64,000 bases of DNA from Pantoea sp050157905. Lineage in GTDB: Bacteria > Pseudomonadota > Gammaproteobacteria > Enterobacterales > Enterobacteriaceae. The stretch covers positions 930,001-994,000 of the forward strand of contig NZ_JBKIWZ010000001.1 of assembly GCF_050157905.1 (NCBI RefSeq), given 5' to 3'. Within the stretch, counting starts at the first letter, position 1. Each line of letters starts with the position of its first letter. A program made the position numbers and the translations under genes. Below, piece by piece: positions 52,249 to 61,078 of this stretch. The notes under the pieces are model-generated. The model was given only the letters and a program-made list of their open reading frames with translations, did not search any database and was not told where the DNA came from.

Positions 52249-53175
52249 CTATTCCCGCAGAACGGGATGCCCGGTTACCTGTAACTGCGCCTGCCCCTGA
52301 CGGACGGCTAACTGCGCGCGGGCGCCCAGCGGCAGCGTTACGGTATCCGTATCATGACCGAAATCGAGATCGGAGATGACCGGCAGACCGGTGGTGTCGC
52401 GCAGCCGCTGCCAGACGGTGCTGAAGTCAAAGCCATTGTCATAGTCCGACAGCGCCGTGCTGGTAAAACTGCCGGTGATGACCGCCCGCTGACGCGCCAG
52501 AATGCCGCTCTGCTCCAGCTGGATTAACATGCGTTCAATGCGGAACGGATGCTCATTAACGTCTTCGATCACCAGGATGCCATTGTTGATCTGCGGCATC
52601 CAGGGCGTGCCAATCAGGGAGCAGATCATGGCCAGATTCCCACCCCAAAGCGTGCCCTGCCACTCGCCTTCATCCGGCGTTTCGCTTTGCCATTTCACCT
52701 CAACCGTCGGGGATGTCAATGCCTGCCAGAAGTGGTGAAGGGTAAATTCAGATAAGGTCGCGGCACCAAAATTACCGGCCAGCATCGGTGCACTAAAGGT
52801 AATCAGGCCCACCTGTGCCAGCAGCGCCAGCTGGATCACGGTGAAATCGCTGTGACCGCATAACGCCAGCGGCTGATTCAGCAGACGGCGTTGCAGACCG
52901 GTATAGTCGATCGACGGCAGCAGGCGGCTGGCGCCATAACCGCCACGCACGGCCAGCACCACGTCGGGCAGGATAGCCAGACGGGCAAGCTGGTTAATAT
53001 CTGCCAGCCTCTCCGCATCTGTACCGGCAAAGCGCTGAAACCGCCGGGTAATCACCTGCTCGTTTTCAACCAGATGGCCCGCCGCGCGCAGCCGCGCGAT
53101 GCCCTGCAGCGCCGCAGGCTGATTGTGACAGTAACCGGAGGGGGAAATAAGACGGACTGAACGTGAAATCATCAT
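52249..53175 (-). CDS. ldcA: Murein tetrapeptide L,D-carboxypeptidase
   Basis: Cytosolic serine peptidase (S66) removing terminal D-Ala from recycled muropeptides. Nucleophile Ser in LCGHSDFT, preceded by AVRGGYGASRLLPSID; GTLWGGNLAMICSLIGTPWMP and VIEDVNEHPFRIERML complete the fold, with the catalytic His in DFGHDTDTVTLPLGA. 308 aa (E. coli 304). Divergent from mltE, its neighbour in E. coli too. Confidence 0.93.
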   Translation of the reverse strand: MMISRSVRLISPSGYCHNQPAALQGIARLRAAGHLVENEQVITRRFQRFAGTDAERLADINQLARLAILPDVVLAVRGGYGASRLLPSIDYTGLQRRLLNQPLALCGHSDFTVIQLALLAQVGLITFSAPMLAGNFGAATLSEFTLHHFWQALTSPTVEVKWQSETPDEGEWQGTLWGGNLAMICSLIGTPWMPQINNGILVIEDVNEHPFRIERMLIQLEQSGILARQRAVITGSFTSTALSDYDNGFDFSTVWQRLRDTTGLPVISDLDFGHDTDTVTLPLGARAQLAVRQGQAQLQVTGHPVLRE

Positions 53176-53336
53176 ACTTTCCTGCTGTTAGCTCCCGACT
53201 GACCGCGATGATGGCGAAAAGCGTTGCTGAAGTCACGGTACATGCCAGATTTTAGTGCATTTAGGATAAACGGTAATTTTGCTCCCGGGCTGTCTGGGTA
53301 TGATAGCATTCGCCACCACAGCGAAGAGACGAAAAA

Positions 53337-53966
53337 TTGCTGAAAATCCGACACCTTATACTCTCAGCGTTGCTCCTGACCGGCTGTTCCAGCGAGCCAC
53401 CGCATCAGATTGTCAAACAGCGCAACACGCCGTTAACTCAGGCACCGCCGTCCAGCGTCAATGGCACCTGGGCCATGTTTACCGAAGATGCCGCCAGTCA
53501 TTATGGCGTTGATGAGAAGTTAATCAGCGCCATTATCAGTGTCGAATCAGGTGGAAATCCGGGTGTTGTCAGCCGCTCCAACGCCGTAGGGCTGATGCAG
53601 ATCAAAGCCTCAACCGCCGGACGTGAGGTTTACCGCACGCTGGGGCGCCGCGGACAGCCCTCTAATGCAGAGCTGCGCGATCCGGCAAAAAATATTGATA
53701 TCGGCACCGCTTATATCCGCATCCTGCAGGACTCTGCGCTTTCAGGCATCCGCGATCCCCTGACACTGCGCTATGCCACCATCGTCTCCTACGCTAATGG
53801 AGCCGGTGCGCTGCTGCGGACCTTTTCCCGCGACCGCGATCGGGCGATTGCGATGATCAATGCCATGTCACCTGATGAGTTCTATCAGCACGTACAGAAC
53901 AAACATCCGGCGGCGCAGGCACCGCGCTATCTGTGGAAAGTCACTACCGCGTACCGCACTATCTGA
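53337..53966 (+). CDS. mltE: Membrane-bound endo-lytic murein transglycosylase E
   Basis: Outer-membrane lipoprotein cleaving glycan strands endolytically (also called EmtA). Lipobox LLTGC (Cys17), then a SLT domain: AIISVESGGNPGVVSRSNAVGLMQIKAST with the catalytic Glu in VESGG, and VSYANGAGALLRTF. The start is TTG 53337; no nearer ATG fits. 209 aa. In E. coli ycgR follows; here the sugar block 54.0-60.0 kb intervenes. Confidence 0.92.
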   Translation: MLKIRHLILSALLLTGCSSEPPHQIVKQRNTPLTQAPPSSVNGTWAMFTEDAASHYGVDEKLISAIISVESGGNPGVVSRSNAVGLMQIKASTAGREVYRTLGRRGQPSNAELRDPAKNIDIGTAYIRILQDSALSGIRDPLTLRYATIVSYANGAGALLRTFSRDRDRAIAMINAMSPDEFYQHVQNKHPAAQAPRYLWKVTTAYRTI

Positions 53967-54022
53967 GCGGCGTAATCAGACCTGCGGCGTGAGCAGCAGC
54001 CGCGCCGTAGGATAATCGACGA

Positions 54023-54931
54023 TCAGCACGTTGATGTAACCGCCCAGCAGTGCCCCGCGGATGGCCTGGGCTTTTTCCGTCCACCTGCCAGCCCGACAAC
54101 CTGTGGACAGCGTTTCACCTGCGCCAGCTCCATTCCGATTACCGGATCTTCTTCGTCTTTCAGCACCGGTTGCCCGCAGGCGTCGAAATAGTGCAGGCAG
54201 ATATCGCCCACTGCGCCACGCGCCGCCAGCGTCTGTAGCATCCCGCCGTCGTAATAGTTGCCTGAATTTCGCAGCAGGGCAGACGGCTCCAGATCGCCAA
54301 TGCCGACAATGGCCAGATCGACCTGATCAAACTTGCTCAGTACTTCAGCCACCTCGGCATTCGCCGACAACCGCTGGCGATCGCTGACCGAATGCTCAAT
54401 CGACTGCGACGGCAGCAGCCAGGCGGGGCAGTTGAGCAGCGCCGCCAGATTCTGCGTCAGAATCGTCGCCTGCACGTTGCCGTTCGCGCCAACGCCGCCC
54501 AGCAGCTGGATCACCCCTTTGCAGGCGCCATTCAGCGGATGCAGCGCATCCACCATCGCCCGGATTGTGCCGCTCCATGAGGAGATGCCAATCAGTTCGT
54601 CGTGGCGTAGCCGGGTTTCAAGATAGTGGGCGGCGGCCGACCCAATCGCCTGCTTAATCTGCAGCGGAGAGGCCTGATCGGGCACATCCACCACGATCGC
54701 CTGCGGCAGGTTATAGGTCTGCTCAATCGCTTTTTCCAGCTCCGGATAGACATTGGCTGGCGGCATCACGCTGATCTTGACCACCCCCTCTTTCACGCTG
54801 CGATTAAGAATGCGTGAGACAAACGACTGCGATAGGGTGAGCGACTGCGCAATCTCTGACTGCTTCAGCCCTTCAACATAGTAAAGGGTGGCAATCTTTA
54901 CCATCAGTCGCTGTTCGTCCTGTTTTGCCAT
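54023..54931 (-). CDS. SorC-family sugar-binding regulator with frameshifted 3' end
   Basis: 302 aa as read. The N-terminal HTH (IATLYYVEGLKQSEIAQSLTLSQSFVSRILNRSVKEG) and the SorC sugar-phosphate domain (DELIGISSWSGTIRAMVD, AIVGIGDLEPSALL) are intact. After VVGLAGGRKK the frame goes wrong. One base earlier or later, the minus strand continues as QAIRGALLGGYINVLIVDYP and TARLLLTPQV to a stop at 53977, exactly the expected C-terminus. So a single-base deletion near 54079 swaps the last 36 residues. Divergent from the transketolase operon, which it probably controls. Confidence 0.85.
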   Translation of the reverse strand: MAKQDEQRLMVKIATLYYVEGLKQSEIAQSLTLSQSFVSRILNRSVKEGVVKISVMPPANVYPELEKAIEQTYNLPQAIVVDVPDQASPLQIKQAIGSAAAHYLETRLRHDELIGISSWSGTIRAMVDALHPLNGACKGVIQLLGGVGANGNVQATILTQNLAALLNCPAWLLPSQSIEHSVSDRQRLSANAEVAEVLSKFDQVDLAIVGIGDLEPSALLRNSGNYYDGGMLQTLAARGAVGDICLHYFDACGQPVLKDEEDPVIGMELAQVKRCPQVVGLAGGRKKPRPSAGHCWAVTSTC

Positions 54932-55086
54932 CGGTTTTTCCCTCTCTGACTCTGCACGGTATTGTTAACCAGGATGATCAAAATCACAACGCAGGCTAAT
55001 TTGTGATCGTTTTCGCTTTTTGACGATCGCGCATTGGACGCCGCCACTGCGCAGGCGCATAGTCATTATGCATATAAAATCGATGA

Positions 55087-55100
55087 TGAATATATATTCA
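55087..55100. promoter_or_regulatory. 14-bp palindrome, copy 1 (possible operator)
   Basis: TGAATATATATTCA, perfectly self-complementary, and identical to the copy at 55447-55460, exactly 360 bp away. It lies 156 bp upstream of the regulator start. Confidence 0.65.
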
Positions 55101-55446
55101 AGCGGAAAATCGATTTGCTGTGCTCTGACGGGATTGACCCGTCGGATTTACTTTTCGCCCAATCGCCTGAAGCAGGTGGCAGGGTGGGCCAGCGGGGGAT
55201 ACTCACCTCATATCGTTACCGCGAGTTTCATGACGGGTATACGTGAAGTCTCACAGTGGGGGGCACGATGCTCAGATTCAAATCGAATGCCTCAGGAGGG
55301 GAGGCTGATGGAAAGAAAGCACTAACTGAGGAAGTAACAACAGCGACGTCCGGTATGCCACTGACGGCTTAGCAGCAGACGCATCTGAACACTGAAAGAG
55401 TAAGGTCGCCAGCCCTGTCTGCTGCGACTGATTTTTGTCAGTGTCT

Positions 55447-55460
55447 TGAATATATATTCA
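55447..55460. promoter_or_regulatory. 14-bp palindrome, copy 2 (possible operator)
   Basis: Second exact TGAATATATATTCA, 28 bp before the transketolase start, where it would cover the promoter or early leader. Two matching sites suggest cooperative binding or looping by the SorC-type regulator; this is inference. Confidence 0.7.
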
Positions 55461-55488
55461 CAACCGACTTAAAATTCAGAGGCAGAGT

Positions 55489-56319
55489 ATGAATCCTTTC
55501 AATCTTCCGGTCGTGGACCTGGAGCGCCGGGCACGCGCTATCCGCCGCCGTATTATCCAGCTAAATGCGGGCAGCCCGGCGGGCGGCCACACGGGTGCCG
55601 ATCTCTCTCAGGTTGAGATCCTCACCGCACTCTATTTCCGTATTCTGAACTGTGCAGCCGATCGTACCGAGGACGACCAGCGCGACATCTATATTCAGTC
55701 AAAAGGGCATGCGGTTGGTGGCTACTATTGCGTACTGGCTGAAGCAGGTTACTTTCCCACCGACTGGCTTGCCACCTATCAGCATGCTGACTCGGCTCTG
55801 CCGGGCCATCCGGTGCGGCAGAAAACGCCGGGCGTTGAGTTAAACACCGGCGCACTGGGACACGGCCTGCCGGTAGCAGTGGGCCTCGCTATCGCGGCGA
55901 AAAAAGACAACAGTTCGCGTCGCATCTTTGTCGTCACCGGCGACGGTGAGCTGGCTGAGGGCAGTAACTGGGAAGCGGCGCTGGTCGCCGCCCATTACGG
56001 TCTCGACAACCTGATCATCATCAACGACAAAAACAAGCTGCAACTGGCCGGGCCGACCCGCGACATCATGAATACCGATCCACTGCCGGAAAAATGGCGC
56101 GCCTTCGGTCTGGAGGTGACGGAATGCAACGGCAACGACATGGCCGAGGTGGTCACTACCCTTGAAAACCTGCCGCAGAACGGCAAACCCCAGGTAATCG
56201 TCGCGCATACCGAAAAAGGCTTTGGCGTCTCCTTTATCCAGAGTAAAGCTGAATGGCATCACCGGGTGCCGAAAGGCGAAGAAATTGCACAGGCACTGGA
56301 GGAACTGAAAGATGAGTAA
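55489..56319 (+). CDS. Transketolase, N-terminal (TPP pyrophosphate) subunit
   Basis: 276 aa, half-size transketolase. GALGHGLPVAVGLAIAAKK near 121-139 and the TPP motif GDGELAEGSNWEAA (GDG at 151-153) with IINDKNKLQ (N179) bind Mg-TPP. SAGHT-like SPAGGHTGADLS near the N-terminus and SKGHA are transketolase landmarks. Split enzymes transfer two-carbon units like the normal one but often serve specialised sugar routes. CAGAGGCAG ribosome site. The stop overlaps the next gene by 8 bp. Confidence 0.9.
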   Translation: MNPFNLPVVDLERRARAIRRRIIQLNAGSPAGGHTGADLSQVEILTALYFRILNCAADRTEDDQRDIYIQSKGHAVGGYYCVLAEAGYFPTDWLATYQHADSALPGHPVRQKTPGVELNTGALGHGLPVAVGLAIAAKKDNSSRRIFVVTGDGELAEGSNWEAALVAAHYGLDNLIIINDKNKLQLAGPTRDIMNTDPLPEKWRAFGLEVTECNGNDMAEVVTTLENLPQNGKPQVIVAHTEKGFGVSFIQSKAEWHHRVPKGEEIAQALEELKDE

Positions 56320-57259
56320 TGCACAACATTTAGCCAGCGTCATGGTCACGGCATTTATCGACGCCGTGAATCGCGGCGTGGACCTGGTGCCGGTCGTGGC
56401 GGACTCCACCTCCACCGCTAAAATCGCGCCCTTTATTAAAGCCTTTCCCGATCGGCTGATTAACGTCGGCATCGCTGAGCAGACGCTGGTCGGCACCGCA
56501 GCGGGTCTGGCGCTGGGCGGCAAGGTCGCGGTGACCTGTAATGCCGCGCCATTTCTGGTTTCCCGCGCCAATGAGCAGGTGAAAGTCGACGTCTGCTACA
56601 ACAACACCAATGTTAAACTGTTCGGGCTCAACGCCGGTGCCAGCTATGGTCCGCTGGCGAGCACCCACCACAGTATTGATGATATTGCGGTGATGCGCGG
56701 CTTTGGCAATATCGAGATCTATGCCCCCTCCTGCCCGCTGGAGTGTCGTCAGATTATCGATTACGCCCTGGATCATGTCGGTCCGGTCTATATCCGTCTG
56801 GATGGCAAAGATCTGCCGCAGCTGCATGATGAAAACTACCGGTTCAGGCCGGGTGCTATCGACACACTGCGCGAAGGCCATGACATCGCGCTGGTGGCAA
56901 TGGGCTCGACGGTGCATGAGGTGGTTCACGCCGCAGAGCAACTGGCTGAACGGGGGATTTCAGCGGGTGTGATCGCGGTTCCATCAATCCGACCCTGCGA
57001 TACCCAACAGCTTCGCAACCTGTTAAATCACTATCCAGCGGTGATCACCGTGGAAGAACATAACGTGAATGGCGGTGTCGGCAGTCTGGTGGCCGAATTG
57101 CTGGCAGAGGGCGGCTGCGGCATCCGGCTATTACGGCTGGGCATCGCGGATGGCGAGTATGCGATTGCAGGCGATCGCGCCTCCACCCGCGCCCGTCATG
57201 GCATTGATGCCAGCAGCGTAGTAAATCATGCAGCGCGTCTCTGCGCAGGAGAAAAGTGA
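56312..57259 (+). CDS. Transketolase, C-terminal (pyrimidine) subunit
   Basis: 315 aa. Pyrimidine domain with the cofactor-activating Glu in NVGIAEQTLVGTAAGLALGG, the phosphate/sugar His in THHSIDDIAVMRGF, and the C-terminal regulatory fold with VAMGSTVHEVVHAAEQLAERG and EEHNVNGGVGSLVAELL. Pairs with the preceding gene to form one TPP site at the dimer interface. Stop overlaps the kinase start (TGATG). Confidence 0.9.
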   Translation: MSNAQHLASVMVTAFIDAVNRGVDLVPVVADSTSTAKIAPFIKAFPDRLINVGIAEQTLVGTAAGLALGGKVAVTCNAAPFLVSRANEQVKVDVCYNNTNVKLFGLNAGASYGPLASTHHSIDDIAVMRGFGNIEIYAPSCPLECRQIIDYALDHVGPVYIRLDGKDLPQLHDENYRFRPGAIDTLREGHDIALVAMGSTVHEVVHAAEQLAERGISAGVIAVPSIRPCDTQQLRNLLNHYPAVITVEEHNVNGGVGSLVAELLAEGGCGIRLLRLGIADGEYAIAGDRASTRARHGIDASSVVNHAARLCAGEK

Positions 57260-58746
57260 TGGCGGGCCCTCTGATTCTGGCGATAGACGAAGGCACCACC
57301 AACGCCAAGGCGATTGCGGTTGATCGTGAGGGACGTGTAGTGGCCCGGAGCAGCCAGAGTTTAACCCTTCAGCATCCGCAGCCAGGGCTGGCAGAACAGG
57401 ACCCGCTGGCGATCTGGCAGGCGGTCAGAGAGGCAATTACCCAATGCCTGACGGCCTGTGGCGGCGCACCCGTGGCCGCGGTAGCGATCAGCAATCAGCG
57501 CGAATCGGTTCTGATCTGGCAGCGACATGATGGTCAGCCGCTGACGCCGCTGGTGAGCTGGCAGGATCGGCGTTCTGAGGCTCGCTGTCGCGAACTGCAC
57601 CAGGCAGGCAAAGCACCACGCATTACCGGTCTGACCGGACTGGCGGTTGACCCGATGTTTCCGGCCGCCAAGCTGGGCGACATGCTGGCCACTATCCCTG
57701 ATGGCCCGTCGCGGGCGGCGGCCGGGGAACTCTGCATCGGCACGGTGGACTGCTGGCTCAGCTGGCAGCTCAGTGCCGGTGAAGTTTTTGTGACCGATCA
57801 CGCCAATGCCTCGCGCACCCAGCTCTATAGCCTGCACCTGAACGACTGGGACGACGAACTGCTGGCGCTGTTTCATCTGCCGCGCGCTGCGTTACCACGT
57901 ATTGTCGCGTCCGCCAGCCAGCAGGGCGTGGTGGCAGTGAATGATATCCCGGGCCTGGCGCCAGGCACACCGATACTGGCACGCATCGGTGACTCCCATG
58001 CCGCACTCCAGGCGCAGCGGCGGGGAGAGGCTGAAGTGGTCAAGGCCACCTACGGTACCGGCTCGTCACTGATGATGTCGATGGCGACGCCACTGCTGAC
58101 GGAGAATGGTCTCAGCACCACCGTCGCCTGGCACGACGGCACGCTGCGCTACGCCTTTGAGGGCAACATCACCCATACCGGGTCTGGCGCGGCCTGGCTG
58201 GGAAGAATGCTGGGCGTGCAGGACCCGCGTGAACTGACCGCGATGGCGCAACGCTGTGACGACAATCAGGGCGTCTATTTCGTTCCGGCGCTGTCGGGGC
58301 TGGGCGCGCCCTGGTGGGATTTGCAGGCGCGTGGCATGGTGTGTGGTCTGACGGATGCCGCGACACCAGAAGTACTGGCGCGGGTGGCGCTGGAGTCTAT
58401 CGTCTGGCAGATCGCCGACGTCTTTTTCGCGATGGAGCAGGCCAGCGGCCAGCATCTGCCGGCGCTCTGCGTAGATGGCAGCGCCAGCGAAAATCAGTGG
58501 CTGATGCAGTTGCAGGCTGATGTGCTACAGCGACCGCTGCAGCGGGTGCCGACCGCCGAGGTTTCCGCGCTGGGGGCCGCACTGCTGGCAGGCAGACTAC
58601 TGGGATGGTGGCAGCAGGGCAGTGATATGCAGGCGTTGCAGGGCGGTAGCGTAATCATGCCGCGTGAGGCGCATGCGCAGTCTGTGCAGAGGGCGTACAA
58701 GGGCTGGATCGACGCCGTTGCACGCTGCCGTTTTCAACCGCATTAA
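57259..58746 (+). CDS. FGGY-family carbohydrate kinase (glycerol-kinase-like)
   Basis: 495 aa. Phosphate-1 loop LAIDEGTTNAKAIAVD, ISNQRESVLIWQR and PLVSWQDRR resemble glycerol kinase; FGGY signature region VTYGTGSSLMMS-like segment, and adenosine loop CVDGSASENQWLMQLQADVL. Phosphorylates a polyol or keto sugar; identity unknown. ATG 57259 overlaps the transketolase stop and follows CAGGAGAAAAG. Last gene of the operon; no transporter or dehydrogenase is present. Confidence 0.88.
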   Translation: MAGPLILAIDEGTTNAKAIAVDREGRVVARSSQSLTLQHPQPGLAEQDPLAIWQAVREAITQCLTACGGAPVAAVAISNQRESVLIWQRHDGQPLTPLVSWQDRRSEARCRELHQAGKAPRITGLTGLAVDPMFPAAKLGDMLATIPDGPSRAAAGELCIGTVDCWLSWQLSAGEVFVTDHANASRTQLYSLHLNDWDDELLALFHLPRAALPRIVASASQQGVVAVNDIPGLAPGTPILARIGDSHAALQAQRRGEAEVVKATYGTGSSLMMSMATPLLTENGLSTTVAWHDGTLRYAFEGNITHTGSGAAWLGRMLGVQDPRELTAMAQRCDDNQGVYFVPALSGLGAPWWDLQARGMVCGLTDAATPEVLARVALESIVWQIADVFFAMEQASGQHLPALCVDGSASENQWLMQLQADVLQRPLQRVPTAEVSALGAALLAGRLLGWWQQGSDMQALQGGSVIMPREAHAQSVQRAYKGWIDAVARCRFQPH

Positions 58747-58842
58747 TCCGCGTCCTGAGAGGGGGGCAGCACGCCGTCAGCCCCGGCAGCAGTGCGGATA
58801 GCCGTGACGCTTGCCAGGAAAGAGGTGAGATGTCAGGCGAAC

Positions 58843-58876
58843 AGCCGGTGCGGGCTCACGCTGTGCCGCACCGGCT
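58843..58876. terminator. Hairpin between the kinase and mscS-like genes
   Basis: 11-bp stem AGCCGGTGCGG / CCGCACCGGCT with a 12-base loop between convergent genes; no T run. Confidence 0.5.
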
Positions 58877-58910
58877 TCACTCCCGCGTTGCCGGAGAGAG
58901 GTTCAGGGGA

Positions 58911-60041
58911 TCAGCGCGCCATTCTGCGCACATCGCCCTCGTCATTCTCCACCGCCACCAGATCCACCGGCGGCAGATTACCACCGCTGAACTCTACCTG
59001 ACGAATCGGGAAGGCGAAGCGAATATCACGTTCCTCCAGGGCCGCCATCAGCTGCAGGTTAATCTCCTGCTGGATATCCATATATTTGTTGTAATCGGCG
59101 TCCAGCACGTAGTAGACCACTTCAAAGGTCAGCTTTGAGTCCTCGAACGCCAGGAAGTGGGCACGGTCAAAGCGGGTGGTTTCCACGCCCTCAATAATTG
59201 ATTTCACCAGCGGGCTGATCTCACGCACCCGCTCAGACGGTGTCGCGTAGCTGATGCCAAACGTAAAGACGATGCGGCGCTGCTGCATGCGCTTGTAGTT
59301 GTGGATCGTCTGCTGTAACAGGATGGTGTTTGAGCAGACGATCTGCTCACCACTCAGGCTGCGCAGGCGGGTGGTTTTCAGACCAATATGTTCAATGGAA
59401 CCGGCAATATCGCCAAAAACAATAAAGTCACCATGCTCAAACGGCTTATCAAAGCCTATCGCCAGTGAGGCAAACACATCGCTCAGCACGGTCTGAATCG
59501 CCAGCGCAATTGCGATACCGCCCACGCCCAGACTGGCGACCAGCGCGGTGATGTCGATACCCATATTCGACAGGATGGCGAGGAGCATCATGACCCAGAC
59601 CACCACCCGCAGCAGAATACCCAGGATCACCGTGGTGACCGGATTACGCACATGCAGCGGATCGCGTAACAGACTCTTGAGCCAGAGCCGGATGCCACCG
59701 TCGATCCACAGCGCGAGCTGCACAATCAGCGCGAGGAACCAGCCATGCGAGATGGTTACGCTCCAGGAGGCAGGCAGATCGACGAACTTCAGGGCAATAA
59801 GCAGTGAAAAAATCAGTAGCAGGGTCTGGCTGGTGCTGCGCAGTATCTCCACCAGAATCGCAGTAGCGCGAACGTGACGATGTTCGCTGTAGAGAGCAAT
59901 CCGGTGGGAGATAAAGCGAATCAGGGTACGCAGTACCCAGTAGATCACCAGGGTCGACACCACCACGATGGCGCTGTTGATCCAGAGGTCCTGATTAAAA
60001 AAGAGGGTGTGAAAACGACGTGAAGAGAGCCAGTTTTCCAT
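58911..60041 (-). CDS. MscS-family mechanosensitive ion channel
   Basis: 376 aa. Four to five membrane helices; the pore-lining TM3 region is GIDITALVASLGVGGIAIALAIQTVLSDVFASLAIGFDKPFEHGDFI, the family hallmark (alternating Gly/Ala). The C-terminal cage has SLSGEQIVCSNTILLQQTIHNYKRM. Relaxes turgor on osmotic downshock, or is a slow MscS homologue. ATG 60041 is chosen; the 28-codon upstream extension is not protein-like. Lies within the block between mltE and ycgR. Confidence 0.88.
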   Translation of the reverse strand: MENWLSSRRFHTLFFNQDLWINSAIVVVSTLVIYWVLRTLIRFISHRIALYSEHRHVRATAILVEILRSTSQTLLLIFSLLIALKFVDLPASWSVTISHGWFLALIVQLALWIDGGIRLWLKSLLRDPLHVRNPVTTVILGILLRVVVWVMMLLAILSNMGIDITALVASLGVGGIAIALAIQTVLSDVFASLAIGFDKPFEHGDFIVFGDIAGSIEHIGLKTTRLRSLSGEQIVCSNTILLQQTIHNYKRMQQRRIVFTFGISYATPSERVREISPLVKSIIEGVETTRFDRAHFLAFEDSKLTFEVVYYVLDADYNKYMDIQQEINLQLMAALEERDIRFAFPIRQVEFSGGNLPPVDLVAVENDEGDVRRMAR

Positions 60042-60136
60042 TGGGGAGAATCTCCTTGCTGGGTTCCGGTTTAAAAGAAACGAGCAAGAAGCATAGCCTG
60101 GATACGCGCCGTTCGCGGGGCGCATCCCTGAAGCCG

Positions 60137-60922
60137 CTACTGAAAACGGGTCGATTTATCGCGAGCCAGCCGCTCTAGAGCAAAGATAATCTGCTGCAGC
60201 TGCCGCTCCTGCGCGGGATTCAGCGTGGCAAAGCGAAAGCTCAGCCGGGGTGTGGTGCGGGTTTCGTTTTTGCGGGTCACCACGCTGCGTTCGCCGATGT
60301 GCAGCAGCCTGACCGGCACCTCAAAATGGCCATATTCGCCCAGTTCAACCCGAAACTGGCTGAAGCTGTCGCCGTTCTGCAAGCCTTCCGGCAGCGCCTC
60401 ATCCACCAGTACGCCGATGCCGCCCAGCGACAGATCCTGCAATCGCAGCCGCGTTTTCGTGCCATCCGGCCAGACGGTATGACACCAGAACTGCGGCTCA
60501 AGCGGGGCGGTGACGCGGAAAAATTCCCGGCGCTGAATCTGCCACAGGAGCTCAGGCAGCGGCGCGCTGAAAGCGGGCAGGCCATCAAATTCCACTTTTT
60601 CCAATGCGGTAAGGCTGAACTCCACCTTTGCGCCGTAAGTTTCGGCGGTGATGCTGAGATCTTCGCTGTTAAGGGCGTAATCGTTATCCAGATTGTTACT
60701 GCCGAGATCAAACACCAGGCGCGTTTCATCAGCCGCCAGCATCCGGCTGATAAACTGTCCGCGCGGAAAACTGACCAGAAGTGGCGTCTGCGCACGAAGC
60801 AGATCTTTCATCACGCCCAGAACCGCCAGCGTGCCACGTTTGAGATATTGTTCCTGGTCGGTTTCTTTCACATCCTGCTCCACAAGAGGGTCATTATTCT
60901 GCACTGTTTTCTGCCTCGTCAC
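60137..60922 (-). CDS. ycgR: Flagellar brake protein YcgR (c-di-GMP receptor)
   Basis: 261 aa. The N-terminal YcgR domain (TLAVLGVMKDLLRAQTPLLVSF to EYGAKVEFSLTALEKVEFDGLPAF) is followed by a PilZ domain with RREFFR (RxxxR) and DLSLGG (D/NxSxxG), the c-di-GMP ligands. Slows the flagellar motor when c-di-GMP is high. The start is GTG 60922, giving an N-terminus about 17 residues longer than E. coli; no later start fits before the conserved part. Confidence 0.9.
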   Translation of the reverse strand: MTRQKTVQNNDPLVEQDVKETDQEQYLKRGTLAVLGVMKDLLRAQTPLLVSFPRGQFISRMLAADETRLVFDLGSNNLDNDYALNSEDLSITAETYGAKVEFSLTALEKVEFDGLPAFSAPLPELLWQIQRREFFRVTAPLEPQFWCHTVWPDGTKTRLRLQDLSLGGIGVLVDEALPEGLQNGDSFSQFRVELGEYGHFEVPVRLLHIGERSVVTRKNETRTTPRLSFRFATLNPAQERQLQQIIFALERLARDKSTRFQ

Positions 60923-61078
60923 GGTTATCGGCGCAGGTATAAAAAGCTTTAGCCAGGCCAGCCCGAAAAAAGGGGGGCAGAGACAGGCATATCCTGAAAA
61001 GCTGTCTATACTTATCGCAGTAAACCGCTTGATTAATCAGGCGTTCACGATTTAATCATAAAAAGGAAGGAGCAACAG

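Larger units (their letters stand above)
54932..55488. promoter_or_regulatory. Divergent control region, regulator / transketolase operon
   Basis: 556 bp, no gene supported. Visible: an inverted repeat ATCACAA-N11-TTGTGAT (54983-55007) about 50 bp before the regulator start, whose right arm continues as a possible CRP half site; two 14-bp palindromes (55087-55100 and 55447-55460); and a GACGGG/CCCGTC hairpin near 55126. The length is large for a simple divergent promoter pair. Confidence 0.55.

Noticed and set aside
55020..55325. 101-codon plus-strand frame in the divergent promoter region
   Set aside because: No homology or ribosome site, and it covers the first 14-bp palindrome; more likely regulatory DNA.
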